Assembly: GCA_022826725.1 (NCBI GenBank)
Contig: JAJDUF010000010.1
Location: forward strand, 186,001 to 250,000
Direction: 5' to 3'
DNA: 64,000 nucleotides
Origin: Chloroflexota bacterium
GTDB taxonomy: Bacteria > Chloroflexota > UBA11872 > UBA12225 > JAJDUF01
Positions 25,161-34,185 of the stretch are shown one piece after another (positions within the stretch are counted from its first letter, which is position 1; each line of letters opens with the position of its first letter). The notes under the pieces were generated by a model. That model was not told the origin of the DNA and searched no databases. It saw only the letters and a list, made by a program, of their open reading frames with translations. The translations under genes were made by a program, and so were the position numbers.

Positions 25161-27017
25161 CTACCGATAGCGGCTGGCCTGCATCTCGTAGAGCGTGGCG
25201 TAGCGTCCGCCTTGCGCGACTAGCGCGGCGTGGCTACCGGCCTCGATTACCCGGCCCGCGCCCAGCACCACGATGTGATCCGCCATTCGCACCGTCGAGA
25301 AGCGGTGGCTGATAATCAAAGCCGTCTTGCCCTGCACCAACTCGCGGAACTGCGCGAACAGCCGGTATTCGGCCTCGGCATCCAGCGCCGCCGTCGGCTC
25401 ATCCAGGATGACCAGCGCCGCGTCGCGCACAAAGCCCCGCGCCAGCGCCACCTTCTGCCATTCGCCACCCGACAGCTCCACGCCACCCGCGAACTGCCGG
25501 GTCAGCGGCGTGTCGTAACCCTGGGGGAGCTTGGCAGCGATCTCGGGGGCGCCGGCCCACTGCGCGGCTTGCTCGATGCGGCCTGGCCCAGCGTCGGTCG
25601 CGTAGGCGCCGACGGCGATGTTCTCGTGCAGGGTCAGGGCAAACTGGGCGAAGTCTTGGTAGACGACCGCGATCCGGCGGCGCCAGGAGGCGAGGTCGTA
25701 GGCATCGAGGGGAGTGCCATCGAGTAGGATGGCGCCGGTATCCGGGTCGTACATGCGGGTGAGTAGCTTGACGAGGGTGCTCTTGCCAGCGCCGTTGGCC
25801 CCGACCAGCGCCGTCACCTGGCCGGCCGGTAGTACGGCACTCACGTCGGCGAGCACGGCTTGGGTGCTCTCGGGATAGCGAAAGGACACCTGCTGCAGCG
25901 CAACTTCCTGCTCCAGCAAGGCGGGTGCTCGCCGGCCCTCCTCCGGTGGCGGCAGCTTGATAGCCGGTCGGGACTGATCCAAGAAATCGAAGAATGCGCG
26001 CAGCCGCGCAAGCACGCCGTAGAACATCCCAAACCATACCGACATGCGCGTGGCAACGCTCTGGGCCTGCGTCACCGCGCCCAGGTAGAGCGCCAAGTCA
26101 CCCAGGGTCAGCTGCCCGGCGCCCGCCTGCGCCGCGACGTACCAAAAGCCGCCGGCGAGGACGAGCGCATAGGCACCACTAAACACCGTGGACAGCTTCA
26201 ACTGCGCCAGCCGCACGCGGGTCATTTCTGCTAGTGCTGCGTTCCGTCTGTCGCGGAAGCGCTGCAAGAAAAAGCCTCCTAGCCCAAAGACGCGCACTTC
26301 CTTGGCTGCCGCTGGTTCGGTGGTGACAGCAGCGCAGTAATCCATCTCGCGGGCCGGCCGCGACTGCCGGGCCATCGCCTGATACTGGAGGCGGTGCATG
26401 CGATACTCCGCCACAAAGTGGGGCACGCTGACCGCAGCGAGGACCACCGGCAGCAGGGGATGCAATAAGGCCAGCAGGAGCAACAGGCCGACCAAGGACA
26501 GGAGGGGGCTGGCACCCGACTCCAGAAGCGAGAAGAGCCGGGGCAGGTCTTGGGAGGCCGCTTGGCGCACGAGCCGTAGCTCATCTTGAAAGGCCGGGCG
26601 CTCCAGACGCACCAAGTCTGCGAGCCGCGTACCCGCTCGGATCAGCCGACTGTCAAGCTCGGCCACGGCGCGCTCTTCGATCCATGCCGAGAGGACGTGC
26701 TGCACCGGCGTCAGCGCCGCCGGCACGACGAGAGTCAGGGCATACACGGCGGCCAGGGTCACGACCCAACCGACGGCCGCTATCGCGGCTTCAGCGCCGG
26801 CAGTTACGGCATCCAGCAGGAGCTTGGTCAGCCAGACCTGGAGCACCGGCAGCAGGGAGAGCATGAGCACGAGCGCCACATGCGCGGTGGCCGCTCTGGG
26901 TGTACCGCTGCCGACCAGCAGGAGGCCACGTCCGAGCGACCGCAGGTCAGCCAGCTGTGACTGCAGGGCCGCGGCACTCCGGCGCCCCAGACCGCGCAGC
27001 GCTTGGAGTCGATTCAT
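25161..27017 (-). CDS. ABC exporter half-transporter (TM-ATPase fusion), copy 1 second gene
   Basis: 618 residues: six TM segments in about 35-330, then an ATPase with Walker A G-A-N-G-A-G-K-S-T, Q-loop V-V-Y-Q-D-F, signature L-S-G-G-E-W-Q-K and Walker B V-I-L-D-E-P-T-A-A-L-D. All motifs are intact. The start ATG at 27017 overlaps the stop of the upstream gene by ATGA, so the two halves are translationally coupled and probably form a heterodimer. The reading frame extends beyond this start only in shadow of the other gene. A close paralogue lies at 54682-56532. Cargo unknown; the family exports lipids, peptides or drugs. Confidence 0.9.
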   Translation of the reverse strand: MNRLQALRGLGRRSAAALQSQLADLRSLGRGLLLVGSGTPRAATAHVALVLMLSLLPVLQVWLTKLLLDAVTAGAEAAIAAVGWVVTLAAVYALTLVVPAALTPVQHVLSAWIEERAVAELDSRLIRAGTRLADLVRLERPAFQDELRLVRQAASQDLPRLFSLLESGASPLLSLVGLLLLLALLHPLLPVVLAAVSVPHFVAEYRMHRLQYQAMARQSRPAREMDYCAAVTTEPAAAKEVRVFGLGGFFLQRFRDRRNAALAEMTRVRLAQLKLSTVFSGAYALVLAGGFWYVAAQAGAGQLTLGDLALYLGAVTQAQSVATRMSVWFGMFYGVLARLRAFFDFLDQSRPAIKLPPPEEGRRAPALLEQEVALQQVSFRYPESTQAVLADVSAVLPAGQVTALVGANGAGKSTLVKLLTRMYDPDTGAILLDGTPLDAYDLASWRRRIAVVYQDFAQFALTLHENIAVGAYATDAGPGRIEQAAQWAGAPEIAAKLPQGYDTPLTRQFAGGVELSGGEWQKVALARGFVRDAALVILDEPTAALDAEAEYRLFAQFRELVQGKTALIISHRFSTVRMADHIVVLGAGRVIEAGSHAALVAQGGRYATLYEMQASRYR

Positions 27018-28882
27018 GAGTCTGCCGCCTCGTCGCCTTGCTCCGCATATTGGGCGGCCTGGAGGCGGTAGAGGCGGGCATATTCGCCGTCTTGGGCGAG
27101 GAGGTCGGCGTGCGTGCCGGCTTCCTGAATACGACCGTCGGCCAGGTAGAGGATGCGGTCGGCCATCCGGACCGTCGAGAAGCGGTGGCTGATGAGCAGC
27201 GTCGTGCGGTCGCGGGTTAACTCCTGAAAGCGCTGGTACACCGCGTACTCGGTCTGCACCTCGAGCGCCGCGGTCGGCTCGTCCAATACGAGGAGCGCGC
27301 AATCGCGCACGAAAGCGCGCGCCAGCGCCAGCTTCTGCCACTCGCCGCCGGACAGCTCGCGCCCGCCAAACTCGCGTCCCAACTGGGTGTCCAGACCTCG
27401 CGGCAGCTGCCGGAGCAGCGTGTCGGCGCCAGCCCTGGCGGCGGCGGTGTGCAGCCGGTCGCTGTCGGACAGCGCCTCGACCTGCCCGAGGCCGATGTTT
27501 TCCCCGGCGGTCAGCTCGTAGCGCACGAAGTCCTGGAAGATCACCCCCAACTGCCGGCGCAGGTCGGCCGGGTCGAACTCCCGCAGGTCAACGCCATCGA
27601 GCAGGATGCGGCCCGCGGTCGGGTCGTAGAGGCGGAGGAGGAGCTTGACGAGCGTGGTTTTGCCGGCGCCGTTGCGGCCCACCAGCGCCACCGACTCGTG
27701 CCGCCCGAGGCGCAGCGAGACATCGCGGAGCACTGGCTCGGACTGACCAGGGTAAGTGAAGGCCACGTGCTCGAACACCAAGCCCTCGCGGACCGGCCGC
27801 GGCACGGGACGGGGCGCGGCCGACACCGGTAAGTCGGGTGGGGCTTCCAGCACCCGGAAGAGCGCCGGGAGAAAGCCCAGCGGCATCGGCAGGAAGCCAA
27901 TGGTAAAGCCAATCCCCTGCAACTGTTGCTGCAGCAACGCCGCTGCACCACCATAGAGCGCCAGGTCGCCGGGGGTGCGCTGACCCGTAGCCACCTGCCA
28001 GACGACATAGATGTATACCCCCCCGGATGCGGCGGCCGCGAGGGCACTAGCAAGGGCCATGGGTGGTAGGAGACCGCGGCGCAACCGGTTGAGCACGTTC
28101 ATCGTGCGGGCAAAGATAGCGCCATACCGCTGAGTGAAAAAAGGCCCGAGGGCATAGAGACGCACGTCCTTAGCCGATGCTGGCGTCAGCGTCACGTCCC
28201 GCAGGTAAATTAGTTGACGTGCCTCCTCCGTTTGGGCGTACAAGTGGCTCCTCATGCGATCCTCGAAGTCCCAGTTTCGAGCGACCTGGGGCAGGGTGGC
28301 GAGGACCAACACGAGGGGGAGGAGCGGATGTAGACCGCCAAGCACCAGCACAAGACCGACGGCGGTGAAGAGATTCAACAGGCCCCTGGAACCGTAGACG
28401 ATAAGCTCCAGGCCACCCCGCGAGGCATAGCGGCGCGAGCGCTCAAGGTCATCGGCCAGCGCCGGGTCCTCGAAGCGTGCAAGCCCCTGCCAACGATTGG
28501 CGGCGCGAATCAAATGCTCAGTGACGTAGCCGGTGAGGCGATCCCCCGCCTGGCTCTGGCAGGTGGCCGAGAAGGGTTGGATCAACTGACCGACCGCGAC
28601 GATCGCTGCGGCCAGCACGATCCAGACACCGAGGGGCAGCCTAGCAATAAACGGGCCGGCATCCGCCAGTAGGCCCAGGTCTACGGCGGCCCGGTCAATG
28701 ACTGCGCGGGCGAGTGCCAACTGCAAGGGGGCGAGCGCCGCCTGGACCACGAGCAGGACCACGATGCCCACGCCGAGCAGCGCACCCGCCCGCCAGGCGA
28801 GGCGGACGGCCAAAGCCGCGAGGCGGCCACTCTCGCGCAGCCGCCGCCGGAAGGCGCGGTCCTCACCGTGCCGGGTCACCAT
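27014..28882 (-). CDS. ABC exporter half-transporter (TM-ATPase fusion), copy 1 first gene
   Basis: 622 residues, N-terminal six-TM domain followed by an ATPase with Walker A G-R-N-G-A-G-K-T-T, signature L-S-G-G-E-W-Q-K and Walker B L-V-L-D-E-P-T. The D-loop reads A-A-L-E where the other three exporter genes here have A-A-L-D (Glu codon at 27260-27262); this residue normally contacts the opposite ATP site. First gene of a two-gene operon with a strong promoter at 28945-28974. The paralogous pair is at 54682-58394. Confidence 0.9.
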   Translation of the reverse strand: MVTRHGEDRAFRRRLRESGRLAALAVRLAWRAGALLGVGIVVLLVVQAALAPLQLALARAVIDRAAVDLGLLADAGPFIARLPLGVWIVLAAAIVAVGQLIQPFSATCQSQAGDRLTGYVTEHLIRAANRWQGLARFEDPALADDLERSRRYASRGGLELIVYGSRGLLNLFTAVGLVLVLGGLHPLLPLVLVLATLPQVARNWDFEDRMRSHLYAQTEEARQLIYLRDVTLTPASAKDVRLYALGPFFTQRYGAIFARTMNVLNRLRRGLLPPMALASALAAAASGGVYIYVVWQVATGQRTPGDLALYGGAAALLQQQLQGIGFTIGFLPMPLGFLPALFRVLEAPPDLPVSAAPRPVPRPVREGLVFEHVAFTYPGQSEPVLRDVSLRLGRHESVALVGRNGAGKTTLVKLLLRLYDPTAGRILLDGVDLREFDPADLRRQLGVIFQDFVRYELTAGENIGLGQVEALSDSDRLHTAAARAGADTLLRQLPRGLDTQLGREFGGRELSGGEWQKLALARAFVRDCALLVLDEPTAALEVQTEYAVYQRFQELTRDRTTLLISHRFSTVRMADRILYLADGRIQEAGTHADLLAQDGEYARLYRLQAAQYAEQGDEAADS

Positions 28883-28920
28883 CGGCCCTCCAGATCGGGC
28901 AAACAGGGCATCATGCCGGT

Positions 28921-28974
28921 TTGAGCGGTTTAATCGTGGCTGCGATTATTGCAGGCGGTGACGCACAGAGTCAA
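28921..28974 (-). promoter_or_regulatory. Promoter and putative operator of ABC exporter copy 1
   Basis: Minus strand: TTGACT (28974-28969), 18-base spacer, AATAAT (28950-28945), 63 bases before the exporter start. Eleven bases downstream of the -10 lies a 13-bp motif TTGAGCGGTTTAA (28921-28933, plus-strand orientation), related to motifs at the promoters near 33.0 kb and 40.7 kb. Confidence 0.5.
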
Positions 28975-29024
28975 TTGCTGGGCGAGGACGACCGGGGGTA
29001 AGGGTAGGCTTTTCGAGGGGCGAG

Positions 29025-29070
29025 CCTCCCCCCGGCCCCCTCTCCAGCGCGGAGCGATAGAGAGGGGGTG
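29025..29070. repeat. Dispersed repeat (family C)
   Basis: CCTCCCCCCGGCCCCCTCTCC-N-GAGCGATAGAGAGGGGG, an imperfect hairpin. Relatives at 11803-11836, 52726-52760 and 54616-54662. Confidence 0.55.
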
Positions 29071-29085
29071 TAGATTCCCGCTTCC

Positions 29086-29209
29086 GGAGACCTTTGCATA
29101 ACCCCCAGACGGAGTGCGAGAGGGGTAATGCTCCACTCCTCGCTAACCTGGGAGGGCCGGTTTTTGGATTCCCGCGCAAGCGGGAATGACGAGTTACGCA
29201 AAGGTCTCC
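29086..29209. mobile_element. MITE-like element, copy 2 (124 bp)
   Basis: Terminal inverted repeats of 17 bp with one mismatch (GGAGACCTTTGCATAAC at 29086-29102; complement at 29193-29209). Closely similar to copy 1 over its length, with the same inner hairpin (29166-29190). It seems to sit inside an ATTCCCGCTTCC/GCGGGAATGAC palindrome, with TTCC on both sides (29082-29085 and 29210-29213), a possible 4-bp target duplication. Confidence 0.75.
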
Positions 29210-29261
29210 TTCCGCGGGAATGACGGGGGATGCGGATGGACGGGAGGTGAGGCGGCTACGA

Positions 29262-29873
29262 TTAGCCGCGCCGCAGCCGGGACAATGGCCGCCAGAGGGC
29301 CAGCACCAGCACCACAAACAGGACAATGGCGAGCCAGATGCGTCCCGTGCCGATGGCCAGCATGATCCCGGCCACGAGCGCGAGCAATGGCCACTGGCGG
29401 CGAGCGCCGGTCCAAGTCATGATGCCGAGCATCAGGGCGGCCACGAGGGGCACGACCAGCAGCATCAGCACACGCTCGTCCACCGGCACCTCGGGCAAGG
29501 GTCCTTGGGTTTCCAGTAGCTGCGGGCGTTCGGGCGGCGCAAACTTGCCAAGCGCACCGAGCACGAGCAGGGCAAGCACCCCGAGAGCAAAGACTGTCCG
29601 GGTCGCGGCCTCGCGCACTCGAATGACGAGCGGCACGCCGAGCCAATCGAGGACGGTGAGGAGCATCCAGACCGCACCAGTGCCGAGGGCCAGCAGTGCG
29701 CCGAGGAAGAGCACGAAGGCCAGCCCCACGCCCGACTGCTCGATCAGTACCAGGACGAGGTAGATGGCGATGATGACGGCGGCGCCGGCGGCAAAGGGCG
29801 CGAGGCGCTCGTACCACGGTGGAAGCTGCTCGTCCGGGGGCGTCGGCCGCTCACCCATGTCCCATGGTTGCAT
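29262..29873 (-). CDS. Hypothetical multi-pass membrane protein
   Basis: 203 residues with a Pro-rich cytosolic start (P-T-P-P-D-E-Q-L-P-P-W) and about six hydrophobic segments, the first at about 26-46. No family recognised. The ATG at 29873 is preceded by AAGGGGGG. It lies 60 bases downstream of a sugar-binding lipoprotein gene on the same strand and could be the last gene of that operon, but it lacks the E-A-A loop of sugar ABC permeases. Confidence 0.65.
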   Translation of the reverse strand: MQPWDMGERPTPPDEQLPPWYERLAPFAAGAAVIIAIYLVLVLIEQSGVGLAFVLFLGALLALGTGAVWMLLTVLDWLGVPLVIRVREAATRTVFALGVLALLVLGALGKFAPPERPQLLETQGPLPEVPVDERVLMLLVVPLVAALMLGIMTWTGARRQWPLLALVAGIMLAIGTGRIWLAIVLFVVLVLALWRPLSRLRRG

Positions 29874-29933
29874 GATGTCCCCCCTTTGCAGCGCCGCTCT
29901 GCCCAAGCGACACCGGCGGCTTGGCTCGTGCCG

Positions 29934-31382
29934 CTAGGCAGCGAGGATAGCGTTCTGCGCCTTGGCGATTGCCGCCGTCGCGGTCGCAACCGACTGCGTG
30001 CCCGCCCACACCGGCGCCAGCCCCTCTTCGTAAGCGAGCAGCAGCTTCGCGCGCGCCGGGTGCAGCGGCAAGTCGCGGGCGTGCTCCAGCGCAGCCAGGA
30101 GTGGCTCGCCACCGAACCAGGGCGCCACAGACCGCGCGACCGAGCGCCGCGCCGGTGGTGGCATGTTGGGGAAGGTCAGCTTGGGGCCCTTTTGGGCGGT
30201 GCCCTGCTGGAAGGCGCGCTGTGCTTCTTCCCCGGTCCACCAACGGAGGAAGGTCCAGGCCTCGTCCGGCACGTTGGTCGCGGCGCCCAAATGGAGTGCC
30301 CATCGCGCGAAGAGCCAGTTGGCCGGCCCAACTGGGCCGTGAGGCACCGGCGCCAGGCCATACTGCAGCCCGGAGGTGGCTTGCGGGACAATCAAGGTGC
30401 CGGTGTAGCTGCGAGCGGCGTACAGCATTGCCAGCCGGCCAATCTTGAACAGCTCATCCCCGCTCACCTCGTCGGCGGTCGGCCACACGGCATGGGTATC
30501 GCGCTGCTCGAAGAGCCACTCCAGCGCCTCCCGGGCCGGCGGCTCGTCCACCAAGCTCTTGGTCAGGTCAGCGTCTACGAGGTCGCCGCCATTGGCCCAA
30601 ATCCAGGGAATCGTCCCCGGGTAGCTATAGTCTGCGCCAGCCCCGCTCAACAGAAACCTGAAGTCACGGCTAAGCGCGAACCCGTAGACGGGCTTGGTCC
30701 GCTGGCGGCGGGTCAACTCGCGGGCGGAGTCGAGGAGGTCTTGCCAGTTCCAATCGCTTGGCGGTGCGGACACTCCGGCCGCGGCTAAGAGGTCCTGGTT
30801 ATAGAACACGAGCTGCGTATCCGCATGGGTGTGCAGCGCGTACAAGTCACCGCGCCAGGTACTGCGCTCCAGGCAGCCTGGCCAGAAGTCGGAGAGATCG
30901 TAGCGGTCGCGCCGGATGAACTGGTTCAGTCCCAGCATTGCCCCTTGCGCGACCAACGGCGGGACGGGGTCCCCGAGCGACGAGGGGAGATGCACGAGAT
31001 CATACATGACATCCCCGGCTTGAGCACTGTTGATAGCCTCCCGGAACACCTGCCACACTTGAAAGGTTACATTCCAAGCCTGCCATTCGATAGCCAGGTG
31101 TGGGTGCGCCTCGGTGAACGGCGCCGTGTATTCGTGGAACTGGTCTGCACTGAGCGGGCCGAATGACGTGGGAAGGAAACGCACTTTGACGGGGATCTGC
31201 CGCTGGGTCTGACGGGGGAGGCCTTGGCCCGGTGGCTTGGCGATGGCCGGCCGGGTTTCCTGGGTAGCGTCAGAGGCTACCTCGCCGCCGGTGCTCCCCG
31301 CTATGTCGCACGCGGCGGCCAACAGGCTAGCGCCGAGCGCGGCACCGACACCGAGGTGTTGCCGCCGGGTCATCGCCGCCAT
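29934..31382 (-). CDS. Extracellular sugar-binding lipoprotein (family 1), Tat-type, copy 1
   Basis: 482 residues. Twin-arginine signal T-R-R-Q-H-L at 5-10 and lipobox L-A-A-A-C with Cys at 25 point to Tat export and lipid anchoring. The mature part follows the family 1 solute-binding fold (F-T-E-A-H-P-H-L, Y-N-Q-D-L-L-A-A-A-G, W-I-W-A-N-G-G, A-W-T-F-L-R-W-W-T-G). Start ATG 31382 with AAGGAGGT. Next to a paralogue upstream on the same strand; no permease or ATPase is present, so the transporter partners must be elsewhere, or it has a sensing role. Confidence 0.9.
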   Translation of the reverse strand: MAAMTRRQHLGVGAALGASLLAAACDIAGSTGGEVASDATQETRPAIAKPPGQGLPRQTQRQIPVKVRFLPTSFGPLSADQFHEYTAPFTEAHPHLAIEWQAWNVTFQVWQVFREAINSAQAGDVMYDLVHLPSSLGDPVPPLVAQGAMLGLNQFIRRDRYDLSDFWPGCLERSTWRGDLYALHTHADTQLVFYNQDLLAAAGVSAPPSDWNWQDLLDSARELTRRQRTKPVYGFALSRDFRFLLSGAGADYSYPGTIPWIWANGGDLVDADLTKSLVDEPPAREALEWLFEQRDTHAVWPTADEVSGDELFKIGRLAMLYAARSYTGTLIVPQATSGLQYGLAPVPHGPVGPANWLFARWALHLGAATNVPDEAWTFLRWWTGEEAQRAFQQGTAQKGPKLTFPNMPPPARRSVARSVAPWFGGEPLLAALEHARDLPLHPARAKLLLAYEEGLAPVWAGTQSVATATAAIAKAQNAILAA

Positions 31383-31471
31383 TGCAGACCTCCTTCCGGT
31401 CAACAGAAGACAGGCTCACTTCACCTCCGCCACTTCCGAACGAGGCGGGCATCTCGGCCAGGATCGCGCCG

Positions 31472-32917
31472 CTAGCCGGCGAGGATGGCATTCTGCTCCG
31501 TGGCCACCGCCGCTGTCGCGGACTCGGCCGTCTGCTCTCCCAGCCAGACCGGCTTAAGGCCCTTGTTAAAGGCCGTCTCTAGATTCTCCTGCTCCGCGTG
31601 AGGCTGCGTCATCCGAGCATGTTCCAGGGCGGCGATGTCGTTCTCGCCAAACCAGTCCACCAACTCCAAGGCCAACGACCGTCGAGCCGGCGGGTGCGAA
31701 TTGGCCAAGGTCAACTTACTACCCTTGATCGCCCGGGTGTGGTGATGTGCGCGCTGGGCATCCGCCCCCGTCCACCAACTCAGGAAGGACCACGCCTCGT
31801 CCGGGACGCCGGTCGCGGCCCCAAGATAGAAGGCAGGCCACGCGAACAGGATATTCGCGTGCTGCGCCGACCCCGGCGGTGGTACGGCCACCCCATACTT
31901 TTGCCGACCGGACACGACCTCACTGTCAAGCCCATCGCGGTAGGTGTAGAGCATCGCCAGTCTGCCCATCATGAAAAGATTGTCCTGCTCGGTGGCCGTG
32001 ACTTGGCGCAGCTGCTCGGCGGTGGGCCACACGCCATGGGTGTGCCGCAGGGAGGCCAGCCAGTGCAGCGCGGCGACCGCCTCGGGCTGATCCACCAGGC
32101 TCTGCGTCTGGTCTTCATTGAGCATGGCGCCGCCGTTGGCCCAGACCCAGGGGATCGCAGACCAATAGCTGGATTCCTCGTAAGGGATGGGAGTGAAGCC
32201 ATAGTTGGCGCCAGCGCCCTTGCCATGGGTGAGCGCAAGCGCTTGCTCGAGGATGTCGTCCCAAGTCCACTTGTCCGTCGGTGCAGGCGCTCCCGCCTTG
32301 GCGAATAGCTCTTGGTTGTAGAACAGCAGATTGGTCTCCACCTCGGTGAACAGGCCGTAGAGGTCGTTTTCCCACGTGGCCCCTTGCAGGCAGCCCGGCC
32401 AGAAGTCGGTGAGGTCAAAGCGATCACGCCTGATGAAGCGGTTGAGGCCGAGCAATGCCCCTTGGGTGCCGGAATCGGCAGGGACCTGAGGCCAGAAATG
32501 CAGGACATCGTAGAACTGGCCGGCTGCAGCAGCTTCGGTGAAGACGTTGATGTACGTGGCGAAATCCACCACCGACGAGAAATCCCATTCTTGCCACTTG
32601 ATGGTGATATGGGGATGGGCCTCAGTGAACGGGGTGGCGACTTTGTGCTGCGAGGCGACGGTCTCAAAATCCACGTACCCATCGCCGGTGGAGAAAAGCA
32701 CGCGGACCGTGACGGGCTGCTTGGCTTTGCTGGGCACGCCGGGCTGTTTGCTATCCGCCGGCATCCGCAGCCGGTCCTCTGCCGGAGACGTCGGGCCGGC
32801 CCCAGAGGGCGGTGCCTCATCGTCAGCCGGCCCGAACACATCGCAGGCCGCGGCCAGCAGGCCGGCGCCGATTGCTACACCGCCGGCGAGGTGTTGCCGC
32901 CGGGTGATCGCTGCCAT
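31472..32917 (-). CDS. Extracellular sugar-binding lipoprotein (family 1), Tat-type, copy 2
   Basis: 481 residues, clearly paralogous to the downstream gene: same T-R-R-Q-H-L twin-arginine motif, Cys at 25, and the shared blocks F-T-E-A-H-P-H-I, F-I-R-R-D-R-F-D-L-T-D-F-W-P-G-C-L and W-V-W-A-N-G-G. Start ATG 32917 with AAGGAGG. It is the first gene after a very good promoter at 32998-33026 and may drive the downstream lipoprotein and membrane-protein genes too. Confidence 0.9.
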   Translation of the reverse strand: MAAITRRQHLAGGVAIGAGLLAAACDVFGPADDEAPPSGAGPTSPAEDRLRMPADSKQPGVPSKAKQPVTVRVLFSTGDGYVDFETVASQHKVATPFTEAHPHITIKWQEWDFSSVVDFATYINVFTEAAAAGQFYDVLHFWPQVPADSGTQGALLGLNRFIRRDRFDLTDFWPGCLQGATWENDLYGLFTEVETNLLFYNQELFAKAGAPAPTDKWTWDDILEQALALTHGKGAGANYGFTPIPYEESSYWSAIPWVWANGGAMLNEDQTQSLVDQPEAVAALHWLASLRHTHGVWPTAEQLRQVTATEQDNLFMMGRLAMLYTYRDGLDSEVVSGRQKYGVAVPPPGSAQHANILFAWPAFYLGAATGVPDEAWSFLSWWTGADAQRAHHHTRAIKGSKLTLANSHPPARRSLALELVDWFGENDIAALEHARMTQPHAEQENLETAFNKGLKPVWLGEQTAESATAAVATEQNAILAG

Positions 32918-32980
32918 TGCAGGCCTCCTTCCGCTCCACAGAAGATAGGCTTACTTCATTCTATCCAACATACTGTTCCA

Positions 32981-33026
32981 TTAAATGGTTCAACTACACT
33001 ATACGCCTATCAGGAGAACGAGTCAA
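32981..33026 (-). promoter_or_regulatory. Promoter and putative operator of lipoprotein copy 2
   Basis: Minus strand: TTGACT (33026-33021), 17-base spacer, TATAGT (33003-32998). Four bases downstream begins TTGAACCATTTAA (32993-32981), which overlaps the 11-bp palindrome CCATTAAATGG (32978-32988). The same layout is seen at the padR promoter, including the GGCGTATA around the -10. Confidence 0.6.
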
Positions 33027-33154
33027 GAGCCGGCGGAGATGGTCGGGGTGGTGGCGACATTGACCAGTCGCAAACGAGTACTGACCGGAGCCACTGTGTA
33101 GAATGGGCTTGCCGCTTAGTCCCGCAGCCGGCCGTCACCGAGGAGGTGGAGCGC

Positions 33155-33979
33155 ATGAACGAGGACGAGAAGTATTTGTTCGATCTTACCGGCTACATCG
33201 TGGTCAAGAACGTGCTCGACGAGGAGGCTCTCGCGCGCTGCAACGAGGCCATTGACCACTATGCGGGAGGAATCCGCGAGCGCACGCAATCCCTGGCGGG
33301 CAGCGCCACGGCGCTGCAGGGGATCACCGGGCGCGGCGAGCTGAGCGGGATGCTGGGGTGGGAGCCTCCCTGGCGGGAGCCGTTCCGGGACATGCTGACG
33401 CATCCCCGCATTGTGCCCTACCTGCATGAAATCCTGGGCAAAGGCTTCCGCCTGGACCACTTGCCGTCACTGATCGGCATGCGCCGGGGAGCGGAAGGAC
33501 ACCAGCTGCATGGTTCGTCGGGGCCGGGGTTCGATCCGCACCAGTACTACATCTTCCAGGACGGACGGATGCACAACGGCCTGACGGTGGTGACGTGGCA
33601 GCTCACCGATGTCAACCCCGGCGACGGTGGGCTATGCGTGGTGCCCGGCAGCCACAAGTGCAACTTCGCCTTGCCTAGGGAGTTGAGGACCTACGAACAG
33701 CACCAAGAGTTCGTCAAGCAGATACCTTGTAAGGCCGGCGACGTGGTGATCTTCACCGAGGCCGTAACTCATGGGACGCTGCCCTGGCAGAGCGAGCAGC
33801 AGCGGCGGTCAATCCTGTTCCGCTATTCGCCGGGCAATCTGGCTTATGCCAAGCACTACGTGGACTGGCCGGAGGCGTTTGTGGACGGGTTGAGCGAGGA
33901 ACAGCGGGCCGTGATGGAGGCGCCGTACCACCTGCGCCTCGAGCGTCCGGCGCTGGACGATGGGGGGACGCTGGAGTAG
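33155..33979 (+). CDS. Phytanoyl-CoA dioxygenase (PhyH) family protein
   Basis: 274 residues. Late His in V-T-H-G-T-L-P-W and the following R-R-S-I-L-F-R match the distal iron ligand and 2-oxoglutarate arginine; G-D-G-G-L-C-V-V-P-G-S-H-K is the family landmark. The first ligand motif is H-G-S in Q-L-H-G-S-S-G instead of the usual H-x-D, as in an L-H-G-G-type subgroup. Likely an Fe(II)/2-oxoglutarate oxygenase; substrate unknown. Start ATG 33155 with AGGAGGT in front; the frame is open far upstream without conservation. Divergent from the lipoprotein genes. Confidence 0.85.
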   Translation: MNEDEKYLFDLTGYIVVKNVLDEEALARCNEAIDHYAGGIRERTQSLAGSATALQGITGRGELSGMLGWEPPWREPFRDMLTHPRIVPYLHEILGKGFRLDHLPSLIGMRRGAEGHQLHGSSGPGFDPHQYYIFQDGRMHNGLTVVTWQLTDVNPGDGGLCVVPGSHKCNFALPRELRTYEQHQEFVKQIPCKAGDVVIFTEAVTHGTLPWQSEQQRRSILFRYSPGNLAYAKHYVDWPEAFVDGLSEEQRAVMEAPYHLRLERPALDDGGTLE

Positions 33980-34001
33980 CGGGCTACGGGGGGTAGGACC
34001 T

Positions 34002-34184
34002 AACCCCCGGCCCCTTCCCTGGCAAGGAGGGGGAGTCCGCGCGGCGGTCATTGACCCCTTTCCTGTTGGAAGTTGACAACTTGATGCGGTAGTGTTTTGG
34101 CCCCCACCCTAGCCCTCCCCCGGAGCAAGCTCCAGGGGAGGGGACATACCCGTCCCCCCGCCGCAGCAGGGGACCATAGGGGGA
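34002..34184. repeat. Cluster of dispersed repeats between PhyH and the S9-like gene
   Basis: Two family C-like stretches (34002-34034 and 34100-34144) and one inverted family D palindrome (34148-34184, CCCCCCGCCGCAGCAGGGGACCATAGGGGG type) fill this convergent gap. No terminator with a T-tract was seen. Confidence 0.55.
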
Positions 34185-34185
34185 C

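Larger units (their letters stand above)
28883..29261. other. 379-base gap: promoter plus stacked repeats
   Basis: From right to left on the minus strand it holds a MITE-like element, a family C repeat and the exporter promoter region. No gene is seen. Confidence 0.6.

Noticed and set aside
29262..29873. Permease for the sugar-binding lipoproteins
   Set aside because: It has TM segments but no E-A-A-type loop or permease family pattern, so it was left as hypothetical.
32312..33154. Long N-terminal extension of the PhyH gene
   Set aside because: It runs antisense through the lipoprotein gene and its promoter. ATG 33155 has an AGGAGGT site and the normal domain start.
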